A stretch of 64,000 nt of DNA, taken from an uncultured Bacilli bacterium (GTDB taxonomy: Bacteria; Bacillota_I; Bacilli_A; RF39; UBA660). The notes below the pieces were generated by a model that was not told where the DNA came from, searched no databases, and saw nothing but the letters and a program-made list of their open reading frames with translations. Positions 43,388 to 51,721 of this stretch are shown in pieces. The stretch's first letter is position 1. Every line of letters begins with the position of its first letter. A program made the translations under genes and the position numbers. The DNA lies in the NCBI GenBank assembly GCA_934120715.1, contig CAKOUW010000002.1, positions 62,001 to 126,000 of the forward strand, given 5' to 3'.

Positions 43388-43855
43388 ATGCGTAAGAGAC
43401 GTGCTGCTAAAAGAGATATTTTACCAGATCCAATATATAAGTCAAAAGTAGTTGCTAAACTAATTAATACTATTATGTTAGATGGTAAAAAAGGAATTGC
43501 ACAATCTATAGTTTATGAAGCTTTTGATAAAGTAAAGAACAAGACTGGTAGAGATGCCCTTGAAGTTTTTGATGAAGCTATGAAAAATATTATACCGCAA
43601 CTTGAAGTTAAGAGTCGTCGTGTTGGTGGTGCTAACTATCAAGTACCTATAGAGGTAAGTTCAGCAAGAGGTCTTGCTTTGGGTCTTAGATGGCTTACAA
43701 AGTATTCTCGTGAACGTGGTGGTAAAGGTATGGCTGATAATTTAGCCAATGAAATAATTGATGCATCTAATGGTACAGGTGCAGCTGTTAAGAAACGTGA
43801 AGATACTCATAGAATGGCTGAAGCTAATAAAGCTTATGCTCATTATAGATGGTAG
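43388..43855 (+). CDS. rpsG: 30S ribosomal protein S7
   Basis: 155 aa. MRKRRAAKRDILPDPIYKSK start, QLEVKSRRVGGANYQVPIEV, and C-terminal HRMAEANKAYAHYRW. Organises the 30S head near the E site. GGGAGGA precedes ATG; it lies 12 nt before fusA. Confidence 0.98.
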   Translation: MRKRRAAKRDILPDPIYKSKVVAKLINTIMLDGKKGIAQSIVYEAFDKVKNKTGRDALEVFDEAMKNIIPQLEVKSRRVGGANYQVPIEVSSARGLALGLRWLTKYSRERGGKGMADNLANEIIDASNGTGAAVKKREDTHRMAEANKAYAHYRW

Positions 43856-43867
43856 AAGGGAGCTATT

Positions 43868-45937
43868 ATGACAAGAGATACGTCTTTAGAAAAAACTAGA
43901 AATTTTGGTATTATGGCTCATATCGATGCAGGTAAAACTACTACTACTGAGCGTATTCTATTTCATGGCGGTAATATCCATAAAATAGGAGAAACTCATG
44001 ATGGTGCTGCACAAATGGACTGGATGGAACAAGAAAAAGAGCGTGGTATTACTATCACATCTGCTGCTACAACTGTTCATTGGAAAGGATATCGTTATAA
44101 TATCATTGATACTCCAGGACACGTAGACTTCACTATTGAAGTTAGTCGTAGTTTGAGAGTATTAGATGGATCAGTAGCATTACTTGATGCACAAGCTGGT
44201 GTTGAATCTCAAATGGAAACAGTATGGCGTCAAGCTGATGAATTTATGGTACCTAGAATTATTTTTGCAAATAAAATGGGTAAAATGGGTGCTGATTTTG
44301 CATATAGTTTAAAATCAATTAAAGATCGTTTAGGAGTTAATGCTAAAGCAATTGAATGGCCTATTGGTGCTGAAGATGACTTCCATGGAGTTATTGATTT
44401 GGTTACTATGAAAGCTATTGAATTTGATGGTAAGCCTGAAGAGGATGCTAAAGCGATTGAAATTCCTGAAGATTTAAAATCTTTAGTTGAGGAGAAACAT
44501 GCTGAATTAATTGACTCAGTTGCTGAGTTTGATGATGAAATGATGGAAACTTACCTTGATGGTGGAGAAGTTACTGTTGAAATGATTAAACGTGCTATAC
44601 GTAAAGGTTGTCTTTCTACTAAATTTTTCCCTGTTATGTGTGGAGATGCTTTAGGAAATAAAGGTATTAAACCTTTAATGGATGCCGTTATTGATTATTT
44701 ACCAAGTCCATTAGATGTTGAATCTATAAAGGGTCACAATTTAAAAGGTGAAGAAGAAGTACGTCATCCTAGTGATAGTGAACCTTTTGCTGCATTAGCA
44801 TTTAAGGTTATGACTGATCCATTTGTTGGACGTTTAACATTCTTTAGAGTTTATTCTGGTCACTTATCAAGTGGTTCATATGTTTTAAATTCTACTAAGG
44901 ATTGTAAAGAGAGAGTTGGTCGTATTCTTCAGATGCATGCTAATAACCGTAAGGAAATCTCAGATGTATATACTGGAGATATAGCTGCTGCAGTTGGATT
45001 AAAGAATACTACAACTGGTGATACTTTATGTGATGAGAAAAAGCCAATTATTTTGGAAAGTTTAATTGTTCCAGAACCAGTTATCCAATTAGCTGTAGAG
45101 CCTAAATCTAAAGCTGATCAAGATAAAATGGCATTAGCATTACAAAAATTAGCTGAAGAGGATCCTACATTTAAAGTTCATACTGATCATGAAACTGGTC
45201 AAACAGTTATAGCTGGTATGGGTGAGTTACACTTAGATGTATTAGTTGATCGTATGAGACGTGAATTTAACGTTGAAGCTAATGTAGGTGCACCACAAGT
45301 TGCTTATCGTGAGACTATTAAGCAAGCTGGTGAGTGTGAAGGTAAATATATTAAACAATCTGGTGGACGTGGTCAATATGGTCATGTTTGGGTTAGATTT
45401 GAGCCAAATCCAGATAAAGGTTATGAATTTGTTGATGAAATAGTTGGTGGTGTAGTTCCTCGTGAATATATCCCAGTTGTTGACAAAGGATTACAAGAAG
45501 CTTTACAAACAGGTGTTCTTGCAGGATATCCTATGATAGATGTTAAAGCAACATTATTTGATGGTTCTTACCATGATGTTGACTCTAACGAAATGGCATT
45601 TAAGATTGCAGCTAGCTTTGCACTAAAAGAAGCTAAAAATAAGTGTAAACCTGTATTACTTGAGCCAATAATGAAAGTTGAAGTTACTACACCAGAAGAA
45701 TATTTTGGTAATGTTATGGGTGACTTAACTGCTCGTCGTGGTAAACCACTTGGCCAAGAAGCACTAGGAAATGTTGTTAAATTAAGTGCTATGGTTCCAT
45801 TATCAGAAATGTTTGGGTATGCTACTACTTTACGTTCTAATACACAGGGTAGAGCACAATTCTCAATGTTCCCAGATCATTATGAAGAAGTACCTAAAAA
45901 TATTTCTGAAGAAATAATTAAAAAAAGTGGAAATTAA
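43868..45937 (+). CDS. fusA: Elongation factor G with altered NKxD motif
   Basis: 689 aa translocase GTPase. G1 AHIDAGKTTTTERIL, G2 RGITITSAA and G3 DTPGHVDF are intact. The G4 guanine-recognition motif, normally NKMD, reads NKMG (residues 135-138, codon GGT at 44279-44281). Domains II-V are full length, with QYGHVWVRFEP and VPLSEMFGYATTLRS. The str-operon position between rpsG and tuf makes this the main EF-G. AAGGGAGC precedes ATG. The Asp-to-Gly change is a single A-to-G difference and might be real, compensated, or an error. Confidence 0.96.
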   Translation: MTRDTSLEKTRNFGIMAHIDAGKTTTTERILFHGGNIHKIGETHDGAAQMDWMEQEKERGITITSAATTVHWKGYRYNIIDTPGHVDFTIEVSRSLRVLDGSVALLDAQAGVESQMETVWRQADEFMVPRIIFANKMGKMGADFAYSLKSIKDRLGVNAKAIEWPIGAEDDFHGVIDLVTMKAIEFDGKPEEDAKAIEIPEDLKSLVEEKHAELIDSVAEFDDEMMETYLDGGEVTVEMIKRAIRKGCLSTKFFPVMCGDALGNKGIKPLMDAVIDYLPSPLDVESIKGHNLKGEEEVRHPSDSEPFAALAFKVMTDPFVGRLTFFRVYSGHLSSGSYVLNSTKDCKERVGRILQMHANNRKEISDVYTGDIAAAVGLKNTTTGDTLCDEKKPIILESLIVPEPVIQLAVEPKSKADQDKMALALQKLAEEDPTFKVHTDHETGQTVIAGMGELHLDVLVDRMRREFNVEANVGAPQVAYRETIKQAGECEGKYIKQSGGRGQYGHVWVRFEPNPDKGYEFVDEIVGGVVPREYIPVVDKGLQEALQTGVLAGYPMIDVKATLFDGSYHDVDSNEMAFKIAASFALKEAKNKCKPVLLEPIMKVEVTTPEEYFGNVMGDLTARRGKPLGQEALGNVVKLSAMVPLSEMFGYATTLRSNTQGRAQFSMFPDHYEEVPKNISEEIIKKSGN

Positions 45938-46019
45938 TTAAAATTTGATATCAAATAGTTGAAAAATCTTCAATTATTAGATAAAATAAATATTGTATAT
46001 AAGAGGAGGAATTTATAAT

Positions 46020-47204
46020 ATGGCAAAAGAAAAATTTGATCGTTCAAAACCACATGTTAACATTGGTACAATTGGACACGTAGATCATGGTAAAACTACT
46101 TTAACTGCTGCTATTACAAAATGCTTAGCTGGTAAAAATGGTAACCAAGCTGTTGACTTTGCTAACATCGATAAAGCACCAGAAGAAAGAGAACGTGGTA
46201 TTACTATTAATACTGCACACGTTGAATATAGTACAGATAAGAGACATTATGCACATGTTGACTGTCCAGGACATGCAGACTATGTAAAGAACATGATTAC
46301 TGGTGCTGCTCAAATGGATGGAGCAATCTTAGTTATTGCTGCTACTGATGGTCCAATGGCACAAACTCGTGAACATATCTTACTTGCTCGTCAAGTTGGA
46401 GTACCTAAAATGGTTGTTTTCATGAATAAATGTGATATGGTTGACGATCCAGAATTATTAGATTTAGTAGAAATGGAAATTCGTGACTTATTAAATGAAT
46501 ATGGTTACGAAGGAGATGATACTCCAATTATCCGTGGTTCAGCTTTAAAAGCTCTTGAAGGAGATCCTGAATGGGTTGGTAAGATTGATGAATTAATGGA
46601 TGCTGTTGATACTTGGATCCCAACTCCAGATAGAGATACTGACAAGCCATTCTTAATGAGTATTGAAGATGTATTCACTATTACTGGACGTGGTACAGTT
46701 GTTACTGGACGTGTTGAACGTGGACAACTTAAACTTAACGACGAGGTTGAAATCGTTGGTATCAAGCCAACTAAGAAGACTGTTGTTACTGGAATTGAAA
46801 TGTTCCGTAAACAATTAGACTATGCTGAAGCTGGAGACAATGCTGGTGTATTATTACGTGGTATTGCTCGTGAAGAAGTTGAACGTGGACAAGTCCTTGC
46901 TAAACCAGGAAGTGTTACACCTCATCATAAATTTAAGGCTACAGTTTATGTATTAAGTAAAGAAGAAGGCGGACGTCATACTCCATTCTTTACAAACTAT
47001 CGTCCTCAATTCTATTTCAGAACTACAGATGTTACTGGTGTTATTGAATTACCAGAAGGAACTGAAATGGTTATGCCAGGTGATAACGTTAACATTACTG
47101 TTGAATTAATTCACCCAATCGCACTTGAACAAGGTACTAAATTCTCTATTCGTGAAGGTGGACGTACTGTTGGTGCTGGTAATGTTACTGAAATCGTTGA
47201 GTAA
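46020..47204 (+). CDS. tuf: Elongation factor Tu
   Basis: 394 aa. GHVDHGKTTL (G1), RGITINTAHVEY (G2), DCPGHADY (G3), NKCDMVDD (G4) and GSALKAL (G5) are all canonical, followed by the two beta-barrel domains (GRGTVVTGRVERG, EGGRHTPFF). Delivers aminoacyl-tRNA. ATG 46020 follows GAGGAGG and gives the standard MAKEKFDRSKPH start. The 82-nt gap to fusA contains palindromes (TTTGATATCAAA; TTGAA with TTCAA) but no clear promoter. Confidence 0.98.
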   Translation: MAKEKFDRSKPHVNIGTIGHVDHGKTTLTAAITKCLAGKNGNQAVDFANIDKAPEERERGITINTAHVEYSTDKRHYAHVDCPGHADYVKNMITGAAQMDGAILVIAATDGPMAQTREHILLARQVGVPKMVVFMNKCDMVDDPELLDLVEMEIRDLLNEYGYEGDDTPIIRGSALKALEGDPEWVGKIDELMDAVDTWIPTPDRDTDKPFLMSIEDVFTITGRGTVVTGRVERGQLKLNDEVEIVGIKPTKKTVVTGIEMFRKQLDYAEAGDNAGVLLRGIAREEVERGQVLAKPGSVTPHHKFKATVYVLSKEEGGRHTPFFTNYRPQFYFRTTDVTGVIELPEGTEMVMPGDNVNITVELIHPIALEQGTKFSIREGGRTVGAGNVTEIVE

Positions 47205-47221
47205 TATATAAATTAATAAAG

Positions 47222-47254
47222 AAAACCCGTTTCACATTGAAACGAGTTTTTTGA
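47222..47254 (+). terminator. Terminator after tuf
   Basis: AAACCCGTTTC pairs with GAAACGAGTTT (one C-A mismatch) around ACATT, then T's. On the other strand the same stem is followed by a T-rich stretch, so it may also serve the convergent gene. Confidence 0.85.
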
Positions 47255-47289
47255 CTAAAAAAAGTATATAATTTTTATGATTATATACT

Positions 47290-48525
47290 TTATTTGTTAA
47301 AATTTTTATATAAGCTATATGTAAAATTGTTTAGTACTATATCAAATTCTCCAACATATTCTGTTATTATAGTATGATATCCTAGCTTCATTTCATTTAA
47401 TCCTCTATATTTATTTTCTTTTTCAAATTCACCAACTATAGCATTTAAATTTAAATATTTATATCCTCTTGTAATATATTCTTTGATAAGTTCCCATTTT
47501 ATTAGATAGTTTGGATTAAGATGTGCGTATTTTTGATTAAAGCCTTCTGTATATATATAGGCAGCATGATCATATATAATAGTGATGCATCCACCAATTG
47601 TTATTCCTTCTGGATATTCTTTTAGTAATCTTGTTGATAGTAGTAGATTATTTTTGTAGGCAGATATTAGTTTATCTGACTCCATTTTTTTATTTAAATA
47701 GTTTGTACGATCTTTAGGATTTAAATTAAAGTTTTGTACTTGCTCTGCTAGTTGTTCATTATTTTGAAGTTCTTGTTCATAGATTCTCCTACTATTTACT
47801 ACAAAAGCTTCGGTATCTATTTTGGCATAATATATTTCGAGATTGTCTTCAAAGGAATTTTTTAATTCTTCATAAAATTTTATAGATTTTCTTTCTCCAT
47901 TTTTGATGAGTTCATATAATGGCTTTATATCCTTTTTTCCATCTTGTTCTACAATTATTCCGGCATTAATTGCTTTTCTTATTTTATTTCTTGTTCTTTT
48001 GTCAAAACTATCAAATAATTCATTTTCTGATTTGTTAAGTAATACTAATGCTTCCCATCTAGAATGCTCATTTTCAAAATATAAATTCTTTCCTTTATAA
48101 TCGAATCCAGCTTGTTTTAAGTTGTTTATAATCATGTCTTCTTGGTGATTTATATTTAGTATATCTCCATTATTACTTCTAACACTTATTGGTATATATG
48201 GGTCCATTCTTAGGAGCATAAATCCTTGTTTTCCTAGTAAATTTTTAAGTTTTGTTCCTAAGTCTTTAACAGCCTTTGTATTTTCATAGTCAAAGAGTAT
48301 TCCTCGTGGAGCATAGGCTATTTTGTTTTTCATAAAAACTTCTTTATACATAATCATTGTGGCACCAATTAACGAATTTAGGTCGTTAACTATTCCTAGG
48401 TAATGGACTTTGTATCCAAACTTTGTCATTGTGTTTCCATATGCAGTTGTTTGAAAATAATTTCTGTAGCGATGAGTTGATGCAAACTTATCGAATTGTT
48501 CTGGTCTTAATGTTACTATTTTCAT
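47290..48525 (-). CDS. FemX/MurM-type peptidoglycan branch aminoacyltransferase
   Basis: 411 aa. Two GNAT-like subdomains with the FemAB pattern: YFQTTAYGNTMTKFGY near the start, the basic RTRNKIRKAINAGI region, and IGGCITIIYDHAAYIYTEG followed by LNPNYLIKWELIKEYITRGY. An antiparallel coiled-coil insertion at about 240-300 (RRIYEQELQNNEQLAEQVQN) is typical of FemA/MurM. Such enzymes use aminoacyl-tRNA to add residues to the peptidoglycan stem Lys. GGTGG precedes ATG. It is transcribed against the main block from its own promoter. Which amino acid it adds cannot be read. Confidence 0.85.
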   Translation of the reverse strand: MKIVTLRPEQFDKFASTHRYRNYFQTTAYGNTMTKFGYKVHYLGIVNDLNSLIGATMIMYKEVFMKNKIAYAPRGILFDYENTKAVKDLGTKLKNLLGKQGFMLLRMDPYIPISVRSNNGDILNINHQEDMIINNLKQAGFDYKGKNLYFENEHSRWEALVLLNKSENELFDSFDKRTRNKIRKAINAGIIVEQDGKKDIKPLYELIKNGERKSIKFYEELKNSFEDNLEIYYAKIDTEAFVVNSRRIYEQELQNNEQLAEQVQNFNLNPKDRTNYLNKKMESDKLISAYKNNLLLSTRLLKEYPEGITIGGCITIIYDHAAYIYTEGFNQKYAHLNPNYLIKWELIKEYITRGYKYLNLNAIVGEFEKENKYRGLNEMKLGYHTIITEYVGEFDIVLNNFTYSLYKNFNK

Positions 48526-48548
48526 ACACAGGCCACCTTTCTTTTGTT

Positions 48549-48578
48549 ATTATACCATATTTTAATGAATTCTTTCAA
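48549..48578 (-). promoter_or_regulatory. Sigma-A promoter for the FemX-like gene
   Basis: On the minus strand: TTGAAA (48578-48573), 18-nt spacer ending TGG, TATAAT (48554-48549), an extended -10 promoter. Starts ~20 nt before the gene. Confidence 0.7.
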
Positions 48579-48635
48579 TAAATTTATAGTGGTTAAATGG
48601 CCTTATTAGTAGTATAATGGTATTGGTGATATAAG

Positions 48636-50000
48636 ATGTTTGAAAATAATAAAGTGTTGATTCTAGGGTTAGCTAGAAGCGGTTATGCTGCAGCTAAAGT
48701 ACTAGTTGAAAGAGGAAACAAAGTTATACTTAATGATGGTAAAGCTGAAGAAAAATTAGATAAGGAACAAATAAGAGAGTTGAGGGAATTAGGAGTTGAA
48801 CTTATATTTGGTTCTCATCCTGATGATTTGTTAGATAATACTTTTGATTATTTAATTAAAAATCCTGGTGTTCCAATTGATCATAAATATGTTTTGCAGG
48901 CTAGAAAACTTGGTATAGAAGTTATTAATGAGGCTGAAATGGCTTATAGATTGCTTCCTGATGGTGTTAAGTTAGTAGCAATAACGGGGACTAATGGAAA
49001 AACTACAACTACGACTCTTACTTATCAAATCCTAAAAAAAGCCTTTGGTGATAGAGTGTTTTTAGCCGGTAATATAGGTTACCCTTTATGTAATATTTTA
49101 AATAAAGTCAAAGACGATAGTATTATAGTTATGGAAGTTTCTTGCCAACAACTAGAAAATATGAGTAAATTTAAACCTGATATAGCAGTTATGACTAACT
49201 TAAGTCCGGCACATATTGACTTTTTAAAGAGTTATGATAATTATAAGCGTGTTAAAACTAAATTGTTTCAAAATCAAACAATTGATGATATAGCTATTTT
49301 AAATATAGAAAATGATGATGTTATTGATTCTACTAAGAACATTAAATCAACAGTTAAGTATTTTTCTAGTCAAAAGGAAATAAGTGGTGCTTATTATAGT
49401 AATGGTGATATTTTCTATTATGGAGAAAAGGTTATTTCTGATGATGAAATCTTTATTAAAGGGGTACACAATATAGAGAATTGTATGTGTGCTATAATGA
49501 TAGCGAAAGAATTGAATGTTTCAAATGAGGTAATTAAAGAGGTTATTAGTAATTTTAGGGGTGTTGAACATAGACTTGAGTATGTTGATACTGTAGAGGG
49601 AAGAAAATTTTATAATGATACAGAGGCTACTAATACTAAATGTACGCAGATTGCTTTGTCTTCCTTTAATGAACCTATTATTTTGATTTTAGGTGGACTT
49701 GATCGGGGACAAGATTTTGATGATCTTATTCCATATTTAGGAAATGTTAAATGTATTGTTGGAATAGGTCAATGCCGAAACAGGGTTTTAGATTTTGGTA
49801 TAAAAGAAAATATTCCTACATATATCTATGAATTCTTAACTGATGGATTTGATAAATGCTTTGAAGAATCATCTGAAGGTGATGTAATATTACTTAGTCC
49901 AGCTTCAGCTTCATGGGATCAATATAAGGAGTGTGAAGTTAGAGGAGCAGAATTTAAGAAAAAAGTAGAGGCTTTAAAAGATGAAAGTAGAAAAAAATAG
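48636..50000 (+). CDS. murD: UDP-N-acetylmuramoyl-L-alanine:D-glutamate ligase MurD
   Basis: 454 aa Mur ligase. N-terminal dinucleotide-like fold (KVLILGLARSGYAAAKVL), ATP-binding AITGTNGKTTTTTL near residues 113-126, GNIGYPL, NTEATNTKCTQIALSSF-like substrate loop and LSPASASWDQYKECEVRG near the C-terminus, which is diagnostic for MurD. Adds D-Glu in peptidoglycan precursor synthesis. GGTGAT precedes ATG. A TATAAT lies at 48613-48618, but I found no good -35. It overlaps the next gene by 20 nt. Confidence 0.95.
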   Translation: MFENNKVLILGLARSGYAAAKVLVERGNKVILNDGKAEEKLDKEQIRELRELGVELIFGSHPDDLLDNTFDYLIKNPGVPIDHKYVLQARKLGIEVINEAEMAYRLLPDGVKLVAITGTNGKTTTTTLTYQILKKAFGDRVFLAGNIGYPLCNILNKVKDDSIIVMEVSCQQLENMSKFKPDIAVMTNLSPAHIDFLKSYDNYKRVKTKLFQNQTIDDIAILNIENDDVIDSTKNIKSTVKYFSSQKEISGAYYSNGDIFYYGEKVISDDEIFIKGVHNIENCMCAIMIAKELNVSNEVIKEVISNFRGVEHRLEYVDTVEGRKFYNDTEATNTKCTQIALSSFNEPIILILGGLDRGQDFDDLIPYLGNVKCIVGIGQCRNRVLDFGIKENIPTYIYEFLTDGFDKCFEESSEGDVILLSPASASWDQYKECEVRGAEFKKKVEALKDESRKK

Positions 50001-50223
50001 AATTTACAGACATTTTAAAGGTGATTATTATTTAGTACTTGATGTTGCGATACATAGTGAGACAGGGGAGAGACTTGTTATATATAGAGCATTGTATGGG
50101 GATAATTTACTATATGCTAGGCCATTTGAAATGTTTGTATCTAAAGTTGATAGAGAAAAGTATCCTGATGTAGAACAAGAATATAGATTTGAATTACAAA
50201 ATATTGATAGTGTTAATAAATAG
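49981..50223 (+). CDS. DUF1653 small protein
   Basis: 80 aa. The DUF1653 pattern fills most of it: IYRHFKGDYYLVLDVAIHSE, TGERLVIYRALYG, YARPFEMFVSKVDREKYP. Members are small, probably SH3-like beta proteins of unknown role. It begins inside the end of murD and stops 9 nt before eno, so is probably expressed with both. No enzyme motif is visible. Confidence 0.8.
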   Translation: MKVEKNRIYRHFKGDYYLVLDVAIHSETGERLVIYRALYGDNLLYARPFEMFVSKVDREKYPDVEQEYRFELQNIDSVNK

Positions 50224-50232
50224 GAGGAATTT

Positions 50233-51459
50233 ATGAAAATTATTGATGTAAAGGGAAGAGAAATTTTAGATTCTAGAGGTAATCCAACTGTTGAAGTTGA
50301 TGTTTTTCTAGAAAATGGTATTACTGGAAGGGCTGCTGTTCCATCTGGAGCTTCAACTGGTGAAAGAGAAGCTTTGGAAATGAGAGATGGAGACAAGATG
50401 AGATTTGGTGGTAAAGGTGTTTTAAAGGCTGTTAATAATGTAAATACTGTTATTCGTGATAGAATTGTTGGCATGGACGTTTATGATCAAAAGGCAATAG
50501 ATGAGGCTATGTTAGAACTTGATGGTACTAAAACTAAGAGTAATCTAGGTGCTAATGCAATACTTGGTGTATCTATGGCTTGTTTAAAGGCTGCTGCTAA
50601 TGACAGTGGAAAGCCACTATATGCATATGTTGGTGAGGGAAGGACATTACCTGTTCCAATGATGAATATTATTAATGGTGGGGCTCATGCAGATAATTCG
50701 CTTGATTTTCAAGAATATATGATTATTCCACAACGTGATACTATTCATGAGAGAGTAAGAGTTGGTGCTGAAGTATTTCATGCATTAAAGGCTGTTTTAA
50801 AAGAAAAAGGTTATGCTACATCAGTAGGTGATGAGGGAGGTTTTGCACCAAACTTAAAGAGTAATAAAGAAGGATTTGAATTAATTACTGAGGCTGTAAT
50901 AAGAGCAGGATATAAACCATATGATGATGTATGTTACGCTATAGATGTAGCGGCTAGTGAATTTTATCGTGATGGAAAGTATCATTTGGATGGTGAAGGC
51001 AAAGTATTAAGTACTGATGAGTTAATAGAATATTACAAAGATTTAGTAAACACTTATCCAATTATTTCTATTGAGGATCCGGTTGACGAAAATGACTGGG
51101 AAGGATTTAGTAAAGTTACTACAGAGTTAGGAGATAAAATTCAATTAGTTGGTGATGATTTATTTGTTACTAATAAGGAATGTCTTCAAAAAGGTATTGA
51201 TAATCATGCAGGAAATGCTATTTTACTTAAAGTAAATCAAATTGGTACTATTACTGAAACTTTAGAAACTATAAAGTTAGCTAAAGAAAATGGTTATAAA
51301 ACTATTATTTCTCATCGTTCTGGAGAAACTGAAGATACTACTATTGCTGATTTAGCAGTAGGACTTGACTTAGGACAAATAAAGACTGGTTCTATGTCTA
51401 GAACAGATAGAATTTGTAAATATAATCAATTGATGAGAATTGAGGAGGAACTTAACTAG
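50233..51459 (+). CDS. eno: Enolase
   Basis: 408 aa, slightly shorter than the usual ~430. REILDSRGNPTVEVDV and VPSGASTGEREALE at the N-terminus, SVGDEGGFAPN (general acid Glu), SIEDPVDENDWEGF, and ILLKVNQIGT with SHRSGETED at the active site. Converts 2-phosphoglycerate to phosphoenolpyruvate. GGAGG precedes ATG. Next to secG-rnr-smpB-ssrA as in Bacillus, but proS is inserted. Confidence 0.98.
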   Translation: MKIIDVKGREILDSRGNPTVEVDVFLENGITGRAAVPSGASTGEREALEMRDGDKMRFGGKGVLKAVNNVNTVIRDRIVGMDVYDQKAIDEAMLELDGTKTKSNLGANAILGVSMACLKAAANDSGKPLYAYVGEGRTLPVPMMNIINGGAHADNSLDFQEYMIIPQRDTIHERVRVGAEVFHALKAVLKEKGYATSVGDEGGFAPNLKSNKEGFELITEAVIRAGYKPYDDVCYAIDVAASEFYRDGKYHLDGEGKVLSTDELIEYYKDLVNTYPIISIEDPVDENDWEGFSKVTTELGDKIQLVGDDLFVTNKECLQKGIDNHAGNAILLKVNQIGTITETLETIKLAKENGYKTIISHRSGETEDTTIADLAVGLDLGQIKTGSMSRTDRICKYNQLMRIEEELN

Positions 51460-51465
51460 TTCTTA

Positions 51466-51494
51466 TTGACAAAACAGTTAATTAATAATAGAAT
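51466..51494 (+). promoter_or_regulatory. Sigma-A promoter of the proS T-box leader
   Basis: TTGACA (51466-51471), 17-nt spacer, TAGAAT (51489-51494). Start near 51501, before stem I. Confidence 0.7.
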
Positions 51495-51504
51495 ATTATC
51501 AGTT

Positions 51505-51715
51505 TTAAATTCATTGGAAAGACCATAATTATACTGGCTCTTATACGTAGTGAGTTAAGGATAGTGTGAACTTAATTATAATCTGGTATAATTCCTACCT
51601 TTCCTGAAGAAGTTTTACTTCCGGTGCTAAGCATCGTTAAAAAGCAGAGTTAAAGTAAGGATGGTACCGTGCATTTTGCACTCCTTTGGTATCATTCTTT
51701 TTATTTTTGGGAGGA
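51505..51715 (+). promoter_or_regulatory. T-box riboswitch, proline specifier (CCU)
   Basis: Stem I closes with GGAAAG (51516-51521) and CTTTCC (51599-51604); above it ATAATTATAC pairs with GTATAATT. The internal loop between holds CCT at 51594-51596, a Pro codon, matching proS. T-box core AAGGATGGTACCGTGC near 51657-51672. The terminator is GATGGTACC with GGTATCATT followed by a T-rich tract. Proline starvation should favour read-through. Confidence 0.92.
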
Positions 51716-51721
51716 ATTTTT

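Noticed and set aside
50028..50474. 148-codon minus-strand frame across DUF1653 and eno
   Set aside because: Antisense to two conserved genes; Ser/Leu-rich translation without family features.
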